64,000 nt of DNA from Stenotrophomonas sp. SAU14A_NAIMI4_5 (GCF_003086795.1 NZ_CP026003.1:348455-412454), one strand, 5' to 3'. Positions 1 to 8,716 are shown, counted from the stretch's first letter. The notes: generated from the sequence alone by a model not told the origin. Program-made: numbers and translations.

Positions 1-736
1 TCAGCTTGGTGGGATCATCCGCGTCGGGCAGCCACTCATCGATGGCCGCACCGCGCGAGATTCGTTCACCATTGATGTAGATGGCAAGTCCCACCGTGGT
101 CGTTACGGCCAGGATGACGGCGCGCTGCCCCTCGGCAAGTGACTGGCGCTCTTCAATCGTGCTGACCAGAACGTTGACCTCGCCCAGATCACCCCAACCG
201 ATGTCACCGTCCTGGTTGCTCAGTTTTCTCGCCACCTGGCCAGTGGTGCCGCCGGGAAGGACCGTGGCGGAGTTGGTCACGCTCATAACCCACTTACGAG
301 AGGCAACGACCGAGTTGGGATCGAGAATGATCTTTACGTCGCCAGCGTTGCCGACGGCGAAGGCCAGTGTGTAGATGCCGTCGCCTACAGCGCCTTCTTC
401 CGGCTTTGGAATGTAGTTGTCCGGGGTGTTGCCCACCACGAACATTTCACCGTCACCGTCGAAGGCGCAGATCTCGCGGATCACGAATCCGCCTGCCGAT
501 GCTGGGATGATGGCCTCGGCGTAGTACATCAAGGGGTTCTCGGGATCGGCGTACACACGATTGATCGGGCATCGATAGCACTCCCGAACCAAGCCGGTCG
601 CGCCTTCGCTCGGCTCCACCGGGTTTCCGTTGCCATCGCCGAACGCGATCTGCGACAGCTCAAGGGAGCCTCCTCTGCGCAGGGCGTTGAGCTTGATGAG
701 GCCTGCGAGGGTATGAATGGTGCGGAACTTCTGCAT
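1..736 (-). CDS. P2 gpH-type tail collar fibre protein, N-terminal part (runs off the window)
   Basis: No stop codon is reached before the left edge, so only about 245 codons are visible. The start is an ATG 7 bp after the preceding fibre gene. The N-terminus reads MQKFRTIHTLAGLIKLNA, followed by an 'AFGDGNG' segment and 'GGFVIREI', the conserved layout of the P2 gpH collar domain that attaches the fibre to the baseplate. The receptor-binding C-terminus lies outside the window. It is the last of the J-I-fibre-H run and is probably co-transcribed with it. It differs from P2 in that a separate 959-residue fibre gene sits between I and this one. Confidence 0.85.
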   Translation of the reverse strand, partial: MQKFRTIHTLAGLIKLNALRRGGSLELSQIAFGDGNGNPVEPSEGATGLVRECYRCPINRVYADPENPLMYYAEAIIPASAGGFVIREICAFDGDGEMFVVGNTPDNYIPKPEEGAVGDGIYTLAFAVGNAGDVKIILDPNSVVASRKWVMSVTNSATVLPGGTTGQVARKLSNQDGDIGWGDLGEVNVLVSTIEERQSLAEGQRAVILAVTTTVGLAIYINGERISRGAAIDEWLPDADDPTKL

Positions 737-743
737 GTTGGCC

Positions 744-3623
744 TCAGATCGTGAAGTCGAGCAGCTGGATGGTTTCGCCAGCGATAAGCGGCGCGCCAAC
801 ATCGAGGGACGGGTGGAAGAGGTCTTCCTTGTTGATCGCGGGGAACGTGCCACCGTTCTCGATGGCCTGGTAGTGGAGGGGATCGTCGGCGCTGCCAAAG
901 GCGTGCTGCAGGTCGAGGAAAGCCCAGTCGCGTTCACCCGCAACCTTTGCTGCGAGGCGCGCCATGTCCTTCATCGCGAACACGTTGGCGCGGGCGTTCT
1001 CCGGCTCCACGATGAATCCGATGTCGCAGGCCGGCAGCGCCGACAGAACCGCGTCGGCAACTATCTCAAGATTGGTCCCGAAGGCCGGGCCTGCCACCGA
1101 ACCCTGATCGTTGGTGCCGTGCATGATCATCATGGTGTTGATGCCCAGCGATGCGATGGCCTCTTTCCAACGGCCCTTGTTGACCTGGTCCTTGACCCGA
1201 GAGATGCCACCGCCGCCGACCGCGAGCTTGATGAACATTGCGCCTGGCCTGCCGGTGTCCAGGAAGAACGAGGACAGCGCACAGCGGCCAGACACCACGC
1301 GGACGCGGAGGGTCGCACCTGCCGCCGGGGCTGCCGCCAGGTCGGACCAGTAGCACGAGCCGACCGCCGCACCCTGTACGGGCAGGGTGTTCCAGTTCAC
1401 CCCGTCGTAGGTGTACTCGCACACGCCATCGGCCGTGGCTTCCCAATAGAGCCGGACGACGGTGGTCGACTCGGGGATCGCAAGCTCAACGAAAGCACCG
1501 GGAGCCGAGCTTTCACAGATGGCGAAGTCCGGCGTTGAGTGGTAGCCGTAGTCAGGGCTGGACCATGCGCCATGCCAGACAGGCTTGAAGCGCTCGCGCT
1601 GCACATGGCCGTTGATGCTGCTCGGCTGGTAGCCACCCTTTACAAAGGTTCCGCCGCCGGCGGCGAAGCCCAGGGAGACCAACCCAGCAGCGGCAAAGCC
1701 CTGCGTGTCGAAGAGGTGCTCGGCCACCGCCTGCTGGCCGCGCAAGCCATTCTGGCCCCATGAGGTTGAAATTACGCCGTAGCGGTTCTGGATGCTCTCG
1801 GCAACGCCGCTGCGCTTTGCCGCAGTCAGGCGCGTGCGGCGGTACCGATACTGGCGGAGCGAAGATGAGTTGAAGCAACGCACGGGGTTGCCGTATTGAT
1901 CGATGCAACGATCAAGGCGGTCGCCGAGCGAAGACCGGCGGCCCCGCGCGGCGCGAACCTCAGCTGCGGACTTGGACTGCAGCACCTCGGTATCAACCGC
2001 GAACGCTGCACGGAATCCGGTCATCCCATTCCACAAACCGGTGGTGCGCCACCAGCCGCGCTTGATCTGCGGAACGTCACTGTCCACGGCGCTCTGCCTG
2101 CCTACGCCGATGAAGGATCGGACACCAGCGCCATCCCAGGCGGTGACTTCAAACAGGTAGGTGCGCCCTTCCCTGACCATGAAATCGCACGGGAAGGTCG
2201 CCTCTGCCTCAGCTGCCTGTCCGGGAACAAGGCCGACCTGAGCAGGCGTGAAGCTCTGCGAAAGCACGGTCACATCCCCGGCCACTGGCGCGGCGGATTG
2301 GGATCCGGTGGAAATCCGCTCGTACACCACCAGGTCCAGACGCTCGACAGTGCCGCCCAGGCGAGCGTACTGCCTGAAACGCTGTGCTTGGTGGCCTACG
2401 GACAGATCAGAGCCGGCGGCGGCGCCGACCATCCATCCAGTGAAGCTGCTGGTGCCATACGTAGCGGTCGCATCGACACCGCCGACCTGCATGAATGCCG
2501 GCAGGAACTCGCCAGAGGCCAGCATCTTTCCGGTGGTCTGCGCGGCCAGATCCGCGGCGAGGGACGCATTGCTGGCAGCTTGCTCGATCAGAGGAATCTT
2601 CTCCAACTGCGGAATCTCGGTGATGCCTGAGTAGGCGGAGATCGCCACGCGCGTACCGTTGATCTGCGTCCACAGTCCGGTTGTGATGTACTGCCCGCGC
2701 TGATAGCCGGGGACACTCGCGTCAACGGCATTGGTTCGACCAACCCCCATGAAGCATCCGTCTGCGAGCTGGCCCTTGTCGTTGAGCGCTTCGACAGTGA
2801 CGAACACCACCTTTCCTGCCAGTTCCTCAGCCTTGACGGTGGGGATGACTACGAACAGGTCTACGGACTGCGATGCGCCGGGCACCAGGCCGAGGCTGGT
2901 CACGCGGTGGACGACGGTGTAGACCGTCTTGTCACCCGCAGCTGGCGCCGGCGAGGCGAGATTGCCGCCTTCCTTGGTGCGCAGGTGGACACCCACACGG
3001 ACGAAGGCGACTGGCAGTGCGACGCGGACGCCGGGGACGCCGACGCCGTCCAGCGCGGTTTCTTCCGGAAAGCCGCCGCCATCGCTCACGTCGAAGCCAA
3101 CCTGCCAGCCTCGGAAGCTGGAAATGGAGTAGACATCGGTGGCCGCCACTGCGTGAGAGCGGGTGTAGCTGTGTACCGCGCCGAGGGCAGAGCTCAGGGC
3201 GCTCTGGGTGGATGCCAGGGCATCGACGGAGGTGACGCTTGCCTTGGAGGCAAGGCTTTCGGCGCGCTCCCAATGCCAGCCCTGCGCCTGCTCGGTGTAG
3301 TCGCCGTTGTTGGGGACAGAGACACCACTGACCGGATCCACGTGATTGCCACCATCGCTGATGATGGAGGCGCCCCGATTTCCGCCCGTCGTGGGAATCG
3401 CCAGCAGCTGCGCCCAGGTGGAAAGCACCAGCCTGCCGGAGGACTGAGCACTCTCCAGTACGTCCACGCGCCTTGGCAGCGTTGTCGCCTCACCGATGAT
3501 CCCGGCGAGCGTCGGCAGCGGGCCGCCATCGGTAGGAACCTCCACACCGGCTGGACCATGGACGACTTGGTGCAGGGTGTCGGTGTCGGCAATGAACTGA
3601 TCGACTTTGTTGTTGACGCTCAC
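744..3623 (-). CDS. Large tail fibre/spike protein with C-terminal SGNH-hydrolase-like domain
   Basis: This 959-residue structural protein begins at a GTG overlapping the gpI stop (GTGA), so translation is probably coupled; a longer in-frame reading would run through gpI. Residues 1-160 are a probable attachment and linker part. Residues 166-330 and 389-543 are two diverged copies of one beta-rich module, each ending in a GVGR-(T/Q)-(N/S)AVD...TTGLW motif. The C-terminal ~350 residues contain HGTND at about 835-839 and DLFHPS at about 934-939. These resemble SGNH/GDSL blocks III and V, which suggests an esterase acting on a surface polysaccharide (inferred). I could not place block I and its serine nucleophile with confidence. 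The protein does not begin with the gpH collar motif. Confidence 0.8.
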   Translation of the reverse strand: MSVNNKVDQFIADTDTLHQVVHGPAGVEVPTDGGPLPTLAGIIGEATTLPRRVDVLESAQSSGRLVLSTWAQLLAIPTTGGNRGASIISDGGNHVDPVSGVSVPNNGDYTEQAQGWHWERAESLASKASVTSVDALASTQSALSSALGAVHSYTRSHAVAATDVYSISSFRGWQVGFDVSDGGGFPEETALDGVGVPGVRVALPVAFVRVGVHLRTKEGGNLASPAPAAGDKTVYTVVHRVTSLGLVPGASQSVDLFVVIPTVKAEELAGKVVFVTVEALNDKGQLADGCFMGVGRTNAVDASVPGYQRGQYITTGLWTQINGTRVAISAYSGITEIPQLEKIPLIEQAASNASLAADLAAQTTGKMLASGEFLPAFMQVGGVDATATYGTSSFTGWMVGAAAGSDLSVGHQAQRFRQYARLGGTVERLDLVVYERISTGSQSAAPVAGDVTVLSQSFTPAQVGLVPGQAAEAEATFPCDFMVREGRTYLFEVTAWDGAGVRSFIGVGRQSAVDSDVPQIKRGWWRTTGLWNGMTGFRAAFAVDTEVLQSKSAAEVRAARGRRSSLGDRLDRCIDQYGNPVRCFNSSSLRQYRYRRTRLTAAKRSGVAESIQNRYGVISTSWGQNGLRGQQAVAEHLFDTQGFAAAGLVSLGFAAGGGTFVKGGYQPSSINGHVQRERFKPVWHGAWSSPDYGYHSTPDFAICESSAPGAFVELAIPESTTVVRLYWEATADGVCEYTYDGVNWNTLPVQGAAVGSCYWSDLAAAPAAGATLRVRVVSGRCALSSFFLDTGRPGAMFIKLAVGGGGISRVKDQVNKGRWKEAIASLGINTMMIMHGTNDQGSVAGPAFGTNLEIVADAVLSALPACDIGFIVEPENARANVFAMKDMARLAAKVAGERDWAFLDLQHAFGSADDPLHYQAIENGGTFPAINKEDLFHPSLDVGAPLIAGETIQLLDFTI
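1995..3128 (-). repeat. Two diverged tandem module repeats inside the tail fibre gene
   Basis: The coding segments 2634-3128 and 1995-2459 encode two versions of the same ~160-residue module. Shared features in order are SSF-x-GW-x-VG, GLVPG, a GVGR motif followed by AVD, and TTGLW. The relationship is visible in the protein but the DNA has diverged, so this is an old duplication. Confidence 0.75.
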
Positions 3624-4273
3624 AGGTAGTCCTTGGCCCGAAGTGGCATGGTTACGGTTAGATGTTGGTGAAGTGCATCCACAGCGGATTCCACTTCGTG
3701 TTCCCCTTCCTCGATTGCCGCCAGCAGGATGGATATGTCCGAGTGCAGAGAGCGGACCTCCACATCCGTACCGCCCGTCGCCACCGCAGTGGCGACCGAT
3801 GATCCGTAGCTGGTGAGGCCAGGAACCAGCGCCTCCAGGTGTGAGCGAAGGTTCTTGGTCGATTCGATGGTGGTGAGGATCCGCTCGATGTCTTCGCGCG
3901 TGACCGTCGTAGCGATGGAATTGATCAGCACGCGGAAGGTGTACGGCTCGCCTTGTGGAGCGCGCTGATGCCATTCCTCGATCTCGACAGGCACGCCAAC
4001 GGCAGCAAGTGCATCCATCAGCGCGCCGACAGTGCCTTTGCGACGGTGGATTCCAAGCGAGCGTTGAACCGTATTCCTGCGCACATAGACGGGCCAGTCA
4101 GCCCCCCACGTGTCGACGCTGAATCCCCACGCCAGCCACGGAAGCATTTCTTCTGCAGACCGCATCGGGTCCAGAGCGGACGCGAAGGGAACCGGCACGT
4201 CGGAAATTCGCGCCATTGTCTTGGCGACCGCCACCTCCTGCGTGGTGGCGTTGGGCGGCAGCAGGCTAGACAT
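3620..4273 (-). CDS. I: P2 gpI-like baseplate wedge protein
   Basis: This 217-residue protein belongs to the gpI tail-protein family. Near the N-terminus it has LPWLAWGFSVDTW, the hallmark of that family, then a segment on RKGTVGALMDAL and a PYTFRVLI beta segment. In P2, gpI works with gpJ at the baseplate edge where fibres attach. The start ATG overlaps the end of gene J by 8 bp, and the stop overlaps the GTG of the fibre gene. These overlaps indicate a tight late operon. Confidence 0.9.
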   Translation of the reverse strand: MSSLLPPNATTQEVAVAKTMARISDVPVPFASALDPMRSAEEMLPWLAWGFSVDTWGADWPVYVRRNTVQRSLGIHRRKGTVGALMDALAAVGVPVEIEEWHQRAPQGEPYTFRVLINSIATTVTREDIERILTTIESTKNLRSHLEALVPGLTSYGSSVATAVATGGTDVEVRSLHSDISILLAAIEEGEHEVESAVDALHQHLTVTMPLRAKDYL

Positions 4274-5159
4274 TGCCCACCGTGCGGTGGGTGATGCGAA
4301 TACCGGTGCAGCGGCTGGCCTCGCCCACGCCGACCGCTATGTTCTGCGCAGGGCTGATCAGGTTGACGTCCACCACGCCCTCCTGGTGCAGCGCACGGTC
4401 CAAGGCCGAGCGACTGACCAGGGCTGCCATCCGCGAGTTCTTCTCGGCGTAGGCGGCCGCTTCATCCTGGGCAGCTTTCAGCACCACGGCCGGATCCGGG
4501 CCGGGATAGATGTCGAGCACTGCCTCAATCTCGTATTCGATCACCGCCGCGCTCAGAACGGTCACGAAGTCGGTAAGCGGGCGCACGTCGACGTGGGTGA
4601 CCGCCGTGGCCACGTTGGCCAGCAGATCATCGGGTGCGGTTCCATCGCCTTCGCGCGAGAGCACGTAGACGGAGATGTGGCCCGGCTGGGGGCTGTCGGC
4701 CGAGGCATCCAACACTCGCGCGTCGGCGGCCAGGGCATGGAAGATGTAGGCGCCGGCGGGACCAGCGACAGAAAAGCCCTCGGGCGCCATCTGGATCCGG
4801 CGGCGGAACTCCACATCGGACTCCATCACTGCCGGCGTTCCCAGGGCGGGGTTGGCCTCGGTCACCACGCGGCGCTCGACGCCATAGAAGGCGCCGAGGT
4901 GATCGAGCATGGAATCTTCTGCGTACGCCAGCAGGACCGACTTGATGCCCTCGTTCACGCGCTGGCGCTGCAGCATCTCGCGGTAGGCGCCGACTTGGGC
5001 CAGCTTGTAGACCGGATCGGACTCGACCACCGCGCTGTAGCTGGGATCCTGCGCGCGGTACATATCCAGCCACTGGCCGAGCAGCACCTCGTAGTCGATG
5101 ACTTCGACCGCGCTCGGCGCAGGCAGGCGAGACAGGTCGACGGCTGAGAAAGTAGTCAT
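4266..5159 (-). CDS. J: P2 gpJ-like baseplate wedge protein
   Basis: This 297-residue protein is clearly gpJ-like: the N-terminus has VEVIDYEVLLGQWLD, then a DHLGAFYGVER segment, an EFRRRIQMAPEGFS segment and a GHISVYVLSREG strand. It matches the P2 gpJ family over its whole length and forms part of the contractile tail baseplate. In P2 it follows V and W, but here gene S lies only 60 bp upstream, so V and W are absent from this position. Gene I follows with an 8-bp overlap. Confidence 0.93.
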   Translation of the reverse strand: MTTFSAVDLSRLPAPSAVEVIDYEVLLGQWLDMYRAQDPSYSAVVESDPVYKLAQVGAYREMLQRQRVNEGIKSVLLAYAEDSMLDHLGAFYGVERRVVTEANPALGTPAVMESDVEFRRRIQMAPEGFSVAGPAGAYIFHALAADARVLDASADSPQPGHISVYVLSREGDGTAPDDLLANVATAVTHVDVRPLTDFVTVLSAAVIEYEIEAVLDIYPGPDPAVVLKAAQDEAAAYAEKNSRMAALVSRSALDRALHQEGVVDVNLISPAQNIAVGVGEASRCTGIRITHRTVGNV

Positions 5160-5219
5160 GCAGCCATGGTCGCCAGCCCCACGCGCGCGCGACAGGAGCT
5201 GGCGCTGTACCGGTGTGCG

Positions 5220-5672
5220 CTACAAACCGGACAGGTGATTGAGCAGGGTGTCGATCACCCGCTGCTTGTCGCCATCGGCAAAGCCCAGCAGCTCGCGGCG
5301 CTCGTATCGCACGCGCGGACCACCGCGTCGCACCTGGTCGACCAGACCTTCCTGATGGACGCGGGCAATGGCGGCGGCGCGGCGGATGAAGAACACCGAG
5401 GCCTCACTGGCGTTGCCGCGTGCCTTGAGGTGCTTGGACTGTCGGAGGCGGGCGAACATCTTGCGGCGGCGGATCCGGCCACCCTTCTGCCGCTTCTGGT
5501 TCTTGCGGCGGGCGTACTGGCTGCCGTCCGGGGCGCGCTGCTGGCCGATGCGCTCGCTTTGGGCACGCTGCAGATCCTGCGCGATTCGCCGGGCGAGGCG
5601 GGCGCGGCCGGCAGGTTCAAGCCGCTGCAGTAGCGGCCCGATCCAGCTTTCCAGCGAGGTCAGATCATCCAT
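5220..5672 (-). CDS. S: P2 gpS-like tail completion protein
   Basis: This 150-residue basic protein starts MDDLTSLESWIGPLLQRL and carries the family features LARRIAQDLQRAQ, a GSQYARRK segment and a VRYERRELLGF segment near the C-terminus. P2 gpS and gpR are needed to complete the tail tip before joining to the head. Its start overlaps the end of gene R by 13 bp. Downstream, only 60 bp separate it from J, where V and W would be expected. Confidence 0.9.
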   Translation of the reverse strand: MDDLTSLESWIGPLLQRLEPAGRARLARRIAQDLQRAQSERIGQQRAPDGSQYARRKNQKRQKGGRIRRRKMFARLRQSKHLKARGNASEASVFFIRRAAAIARVHQEGLVDQVRRGGPRVRYERRELLGFADGDKQRVIDTLLNHLSGL

Positions 5673-6073
5673 GCCGGCAGCGGCTCATCGACAGCGGATG
5701 GGGTCTCGTTGCCCTGGTCGTCGCGGGCGACCACCACGTTCTCGGTCAGCGGAAGCTTGATGTCCAGGTCGACCTTGTCGTCGGCCAGGATGTCCACCTC
5801 GAAGCGGATCTGCTCCTGCAGGCTGGGGCTGGCCAGCAGCGGGAACTGGTTCACCTTCACCCAATCCAGCAGCGCCAGCCACAGCTGGTTGGGGTCGCCG
5901 GCATAGTCGGTGATGATCAGGTTCATCGTGTAGCGCCACTCAAACGAGCGCGATTCCACGGAGGTGCAGACGATGCTGCCGTTATCGATGAAGGCGAGCA
6001 GGCGATCCTTGTCGGTGGCCAGCTCAGGCACAGCGGCCTCAATCGCGGCGCGCAGGGAGGCCGGCTTCTTCAT
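5660..6073 (-). CDS. R: P2 gpR-like tail completion protein
   Basis: This 137-residue protein matches gpR. The N-terminus is MKKPASLRAAIEAAVPEL, then FEWRYTMNLIITDYAGDPNQL and a long strand-rich tail. It acts with gpS in finishing tail assembly. The ATG start overlaps the stop of the spanin gene (ATGA), and the C-terminus overlaps gene S, so R and S look translationally coupled. Confidence 0.9.
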   Translation of the reverse strand: MKKPASLRAAIEAAVPELATDKDRLLAFIDNGSIVCTSVESRSFEWRYTMNLIITDYAGDPNQLWLALLDWVKVNQFPLLASPSLQEQIRFEVDILADDKVDLDIKLPLTENVVVARDDQGNETPSAVDEPLPAWMI

Positions 6074-6651
6074 GGCTCGACCTGCACCGCGCAGCCGGCG
6101 GCAACGGCCTGCCGGCGCGTGCTGGTCAGTTCGTCCTGGAGCCAGCTAATCCAGGCGTCGGCGTGGTCGGCGTCCTCAACAGTCGCTGCCGTGTCCGCTG
6201 CCCGAAGGTCGGCGGCTGCATCTTCGCCTTGGGCAAGGGCTGCAGCTTCACCGGGGTCGGATCCGGGCGCAGCACCACACTGCCACCACGGCTGCAGCTG
6301 CACGTCACCACGACGCAGAGCAGCAGCAAGGTCATCACGGGCTTGTTTCGCATCATCCACCTTCTTGTCGTAGCGGTCATCGTTGTCGGTGCGGTCGTGG
6401 GCCAACGCCAGTGCCGCAGCGCGGGCCTTGGCGGCCGTCTCGGCGGTGGCCTTGGCCAACCCATCCAGCACGGCGGCGTGGGCTTTCAGCGCGGCCTGGT
6501 GCGCTGCCTGCTCGGTGTTGTACTTGCCTTGCCACTTGGCAGCGCCTTGGCCGTGCCAGAACCACGCCCAGCCGATCACCAGGACCAGCGCAGCAGCCCA
6601 GCGGAGCGTGGTCAGGTATGGGCGGATCGGATCGATGCTCAGGCCCATCAC
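6070..6651 (-). CDS. Inner-membrane spanin (Rz/LysB-like)
   Basis: This 193-residue protein has one N-terminal transmembrane segment (about residues 16-32, WAAALVLVIGWAWFW) followed by a long alanine-rich, coiled-coil periplasmic part. That is the shape of an i-spanin, which links the inner to the outer membrane during lysis. It starts inside the overlap with the endolysin stop (ATGA). A second reading frame inside it encodes the partner outer spanin, the nested Rz/Rz1 layout seen in P2 (lysB/lysC) and lambda. Confidence 0.85.
   Translation of the reverse strand: MMGLSIDPIRPYLTTLRWAAALVLVIGWAWFWHGQGAAKWQGKYNTEQAAHQAALKAHAAVLDGLAKATAETAAKARAAALALAHDRTDNDDRYDKKVDDAKQARDDLAAALRRGDVQLQPWWQCGAAPGSDPGEAAALAQGEDAAADLRAADTAATVEDADHADAWISWLQDELTSTRRQAVAAGCAVQVEP
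6126..6353 (-). CDS. Outer-membrane spanin lipoprotein (Rz1/LysC-like), nested in the inner-spanin gene
   Basis: This 75-residue ORF lies in a different frame wholly within the i-spanin gene. It begins MRNKPVMTLLLLCVVVTCSC, a short lipoprotein signal with candidate lipidation cysteines, and continues as a proline-rich chain typical of o-spanins. The frame is open upstream of this ATG, but only this start gives a signal peptide. The lipobox is not canonical, so which cysteine is modified is uncertain. Confidence 0.75.
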   Translation of the reverse strand: MRNKPVMTLLLLCVVVTCSCSRGGSVVLRPDPTPVKLQPLPKAKMQPPTFGQRTRQRLLRTPTTPTPGLAGSRTN

Positions 6652-7319
6652 GCGGCCCCCAGCAGCGCCAGGGCGCGGTTGGTACGGGCGATGCGGTCTT
6701 CCAGACCCTCGGGCTTGGCCTTGGAGCGCGGGTTGCCCAGGTTGATGGCACGGCTCAGGGCCAGCACGTCGCCGGCATCGGCCCAGCGGTTGAGGCCGTT
6801 GTCTTTCCAGTAGGCCGCAGCGGCACGCGCACCGTTGACCGGATCCAGCAGCAGATCCGGGTTCTGCAGCAGCGGCAGGCCCAGCAGCACGCCCATGCGG
6901 GCGTAGCCGTCCTTGAGGGTGTTCTGGATCGGGCCGCGACCACGGTAGCGCCAGCCGTCGCCGCTGGCGTCGCTGCCGTTACCCCCGCGCCCGGCGTAGA
7001 CGAAGTTGGCCAGCTTCTGCGGGTTGTTCAGGAATCCCTTGGCGTGGGCCAGCTCTTCCGGCTCGATCTTGCGGTCGCCGTTGAGGTCGAAGCGGCGGAA
7101 CACCGCCACCACGCGCTCGGCGGTGCTGTAGCTGAGGTTTTCCTCGACACGGGTCAGGCTGACGCTTTCATGGCCCAGCTGGGCGAGGAAGTAGGCGACC
7201 TGGCGGCCCGTGGTGATGCCGAACTCGGCCATGGCGGCGTTGAGCGGCTGGGTCCAGCGCTGCACGCGCGCCGCCGGCATCTGCATGGCACGGGCAAGGA
7301 TGTCATTGGTCAGGGTCAC
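6648..7319 (-). CDS. Phage endolysin, glycoside hydrolase family 19 (chitinase-like lysozyme)
   Basis: This 223-residue muralytic enzyme takes the place of P2 gene K. It has the GH19 motifs YFLAQLGHES (catalytic Glu), then GDGWRYRGRGPIQ and an 'LSRAINLGNP' segment. The sequence RFDLNGDRKIEPEEL resembles an EF-hand-like or linker loop often seen in this subgroup. The start is a GTG that overlaps the stop of the upstream holin gene (GTGA); longer readings run back through the holin gene. There is no signal peptide, so release depends on the neighbouring holin. Confidence 0.88.
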   Translation of the reverse strand: MTLTNDILARAMQMPAARVQRWTQPLNAAMAEFGITTGRQVAYFLAQLGHESVSLTRVEENLSYSTAERVVAVFRRFDLNGDRKIEPEELAHAKGFLNNPQKLANFVYAGRGGNGSDASGDGWRYRGRGPIQNTLKDGYARMGVLLGLPLLQNPDLLLDPVNGARAAAAYWKDNGLNRWADAGDVLALSRAINLGNPRSKAKPEGLEDRIARTNRALALLGAA

Positions 7320-7594
7320 GGGTCGGTCCTCAGAATGCGGGCGACGTTGCCCTTGGACTGGAAGGTCAGCAGCAGCACCACCAGCAGCAGGCCCAGCTGC
7401 CAAGGGCTGACGTGTGCGCGGGGGCCGTACAGCAAGATCTGCAGTGCCTGCCCACCGGTTGAGGCAATCAGCACCCACGCCACCAGCGAAGCCCCTGGCC
7501 GGTGCGTAGCGCCCGTGTGGGCGCGGTAGGTGATCAGGCGCACGCAGATGGCCAGGCTGGCCATCAGGGCGAGGAAGGTCGTGATCTCAGCCAT
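7316..7594 (-). CDS. Putative 3-TM phage holin
   Basis: This 92-residue membrane protein has three hydrophobic segments (about residues 5-17, 36-54 and 65-79) and ends in a basic tail, the shape of the 3-TM phage holin family. It sits directly before the endolysin with coupled overlap. A second holin-like gene lies immediately upstream and overlaps it by 8 bp, so the two may act as a holin/antiholin pair. Which one forms the lethal hole cannot be told from sequence. Confidence 0.7.
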   Translation of the reverse strand: MAEITTFLALMASLAICVRLITYRAHTGATHRPGASLVAWVLIASTGGQALQILLYGPRAHVSPWQLGLLLVVLLLTFQSKGNVARILRTDP

Positions 7595-7940
7595 TTCGAT
7601 CTCCGCGGCGGAAGGATTTGAAGTCGATGCTCCCGCTGCCCTCGATCAGCCGCAGGGTGATCGTCACCACGCAGGCGGCCAGCAGGAAGGCCGCCAGCCC
7701 GGCCGACTCCAGCCCGAAGCGACGCATGACGTCGGTGGCGCCCATGTAGCCGGGCACGACACTCACGGCCAGGTAGAACAGCCGCTTCCAGAGCAGCAGA
7801 TCCTTGGCCGACACCACGAACAGGGTGGCGCCGGCAAAGGCGCCGATCAGCGCATCGGGGTTGACGCCGGGCAGCAGCGAAGCCAGCCCAACGCTGGTGG
7901 CCAGCGCGAAGAGGGTGCCGGTGGAGGTTGGTTCGGTCAT
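7587..7940 (-). CDS. Putative holin (P2 gene Y position)
   Basis: This 117-residue protein starts MTEPTSTGTLFALATSVG and has three to four hydrophobic segments. Contents and position (between X and the lysis genes) match the gpY-type holins of P2-like phages. The chosen ATG lies 2 bp beyond the stop of gene X; a longer reading would run back through gene X in another frame. It overlaps the next holin-like gene by 8 bp. The C-terminus is charged (FKSFRRGDRNG), as expected for a cytoplasmic holin tail. Confidence 0.72.
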   Translation of the reverse strand: MTEPTSTGTLFALATSVGLASLLPGVNPDALIGAFAGATLFVVSAKDLLLWKRLFYLAVSVVPGYMGATDVMRRFGLESAGLAAFLLAACVVTITLRLIEGSGSIDFKSFRRGDRNG

Positions 7941-7942
7941 CG

Positions 7943-8152
7943 TCAGTCCCAGAGCTGGACCAGCGGGCGCGTGGCGGCGGCTGGGGTGGTGGTGTCGGGA
8001 AGCACCACAGAGGTGCCTTGGGGCAGGATCGGGCCGAGCGCGGCCAGACCGGGGTTGAGCGCCAGCGCCTGCTCCACGCACGCGGCAGTGGTTCCCAGGT
8101 AGCGGTAGCAGATGGCGTCCAAGGTGTCGCCTTGGGCAGCGATGACCAGCAT
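7943..8152 (-). CDS. X: P2 gpX-like tail protein
   Basis: This 69-residue protein reads VIAAQGDTLDAICYRYLG near its N-terminus, a LysM-like fold recognisable as the phage tail protein X family. In P2-like phages X is essential for tail assembly. Its ATG overlaps the stop of gene L by one base, and the holin ATG follows the stop after 2 bp. Confidence 0.9.
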   Translation of the reverse strand: MLVIAAQGDTLDAICYRYLGTTAACVEQALALNPGLAALGPILPQGTSVVLPDTTTPAAATRPLVQLWD

Positions 8153-8616
8153 CAGATGAGGTCCACCGTGGTGCGGGGCAGGCCCTGCAGATCGCGCATG
8201 GCCCAGCGGTGGTCGCGGCGGATCTCACCGATGGACGGGGTCAGGTCGTCGGCGCGCTGGTTGGCGCTGTCGGTGGCGTCGTAGGAGCGGTAGCGCTCGG
8301 TCAGCTCGGCGGCGGCGTAGGTGGCCACCGCACGGCGGTACAGCAGCACCAGGCACGAGACGCCGGAGATCGCATCGGCAGGAATGCCGGCCAGCGATTC
8401 GTGGCCCTCGGCCATTTGGCGCTGTGCCCACGGGACGAGCGCGGTGTTCACCGTGGTCACCGCGTTGATCAGGCTGCTGCGCAGGCGCGCCTCGGTGACC
8501 GTGCCTGTAATCCTCATGTCCTCTCGCACCTGCGACGGCGAGATGGACGGCCACCAGCTGCCCGACGTGATGTCGTCGCTGGGGGCGTTCTTGCCGGGGG
8601 CGATGAATGCAGACAT
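8152..8616 (-). CDS. L: P2 gpL-like head completion/stabilisation protein
   Basis: This 154-residue protein contains WWPSISPSQVREDMRITGTV and ERYRSYDATDSANQRADDL, the defining segments of the gpL family. gpL fits the portal vertex to close the filled head. It follows the small terminase gene after a 100-bp gap that carries no recognisable gene, then overlaps X. Confidence 0.92.
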   Translation of the reverse strand: MSAFIAPGKNAPSDDITSGSWWPSISPSQVREDMRITGTVTEARLRSSLINAVTTVNTALVPWAQRQMAEGHESLAGIPADAISGVSCLVLLYRRAVATYAAAELTERYRSYDATDSANQRADDLTPSIGEIRRDHRWAMRDLQGLPRTTVDLI

Positions 8617-8716
8617 AAGGCCTCGGAATAGTCGCCGGTGGTCGGGGCGTCACCACAACGGGAGAGAGGTCGTTGTGGATCAGCCCCGAGCCGGCGGGGG
8701 TTGCGGGGACGCTCGG

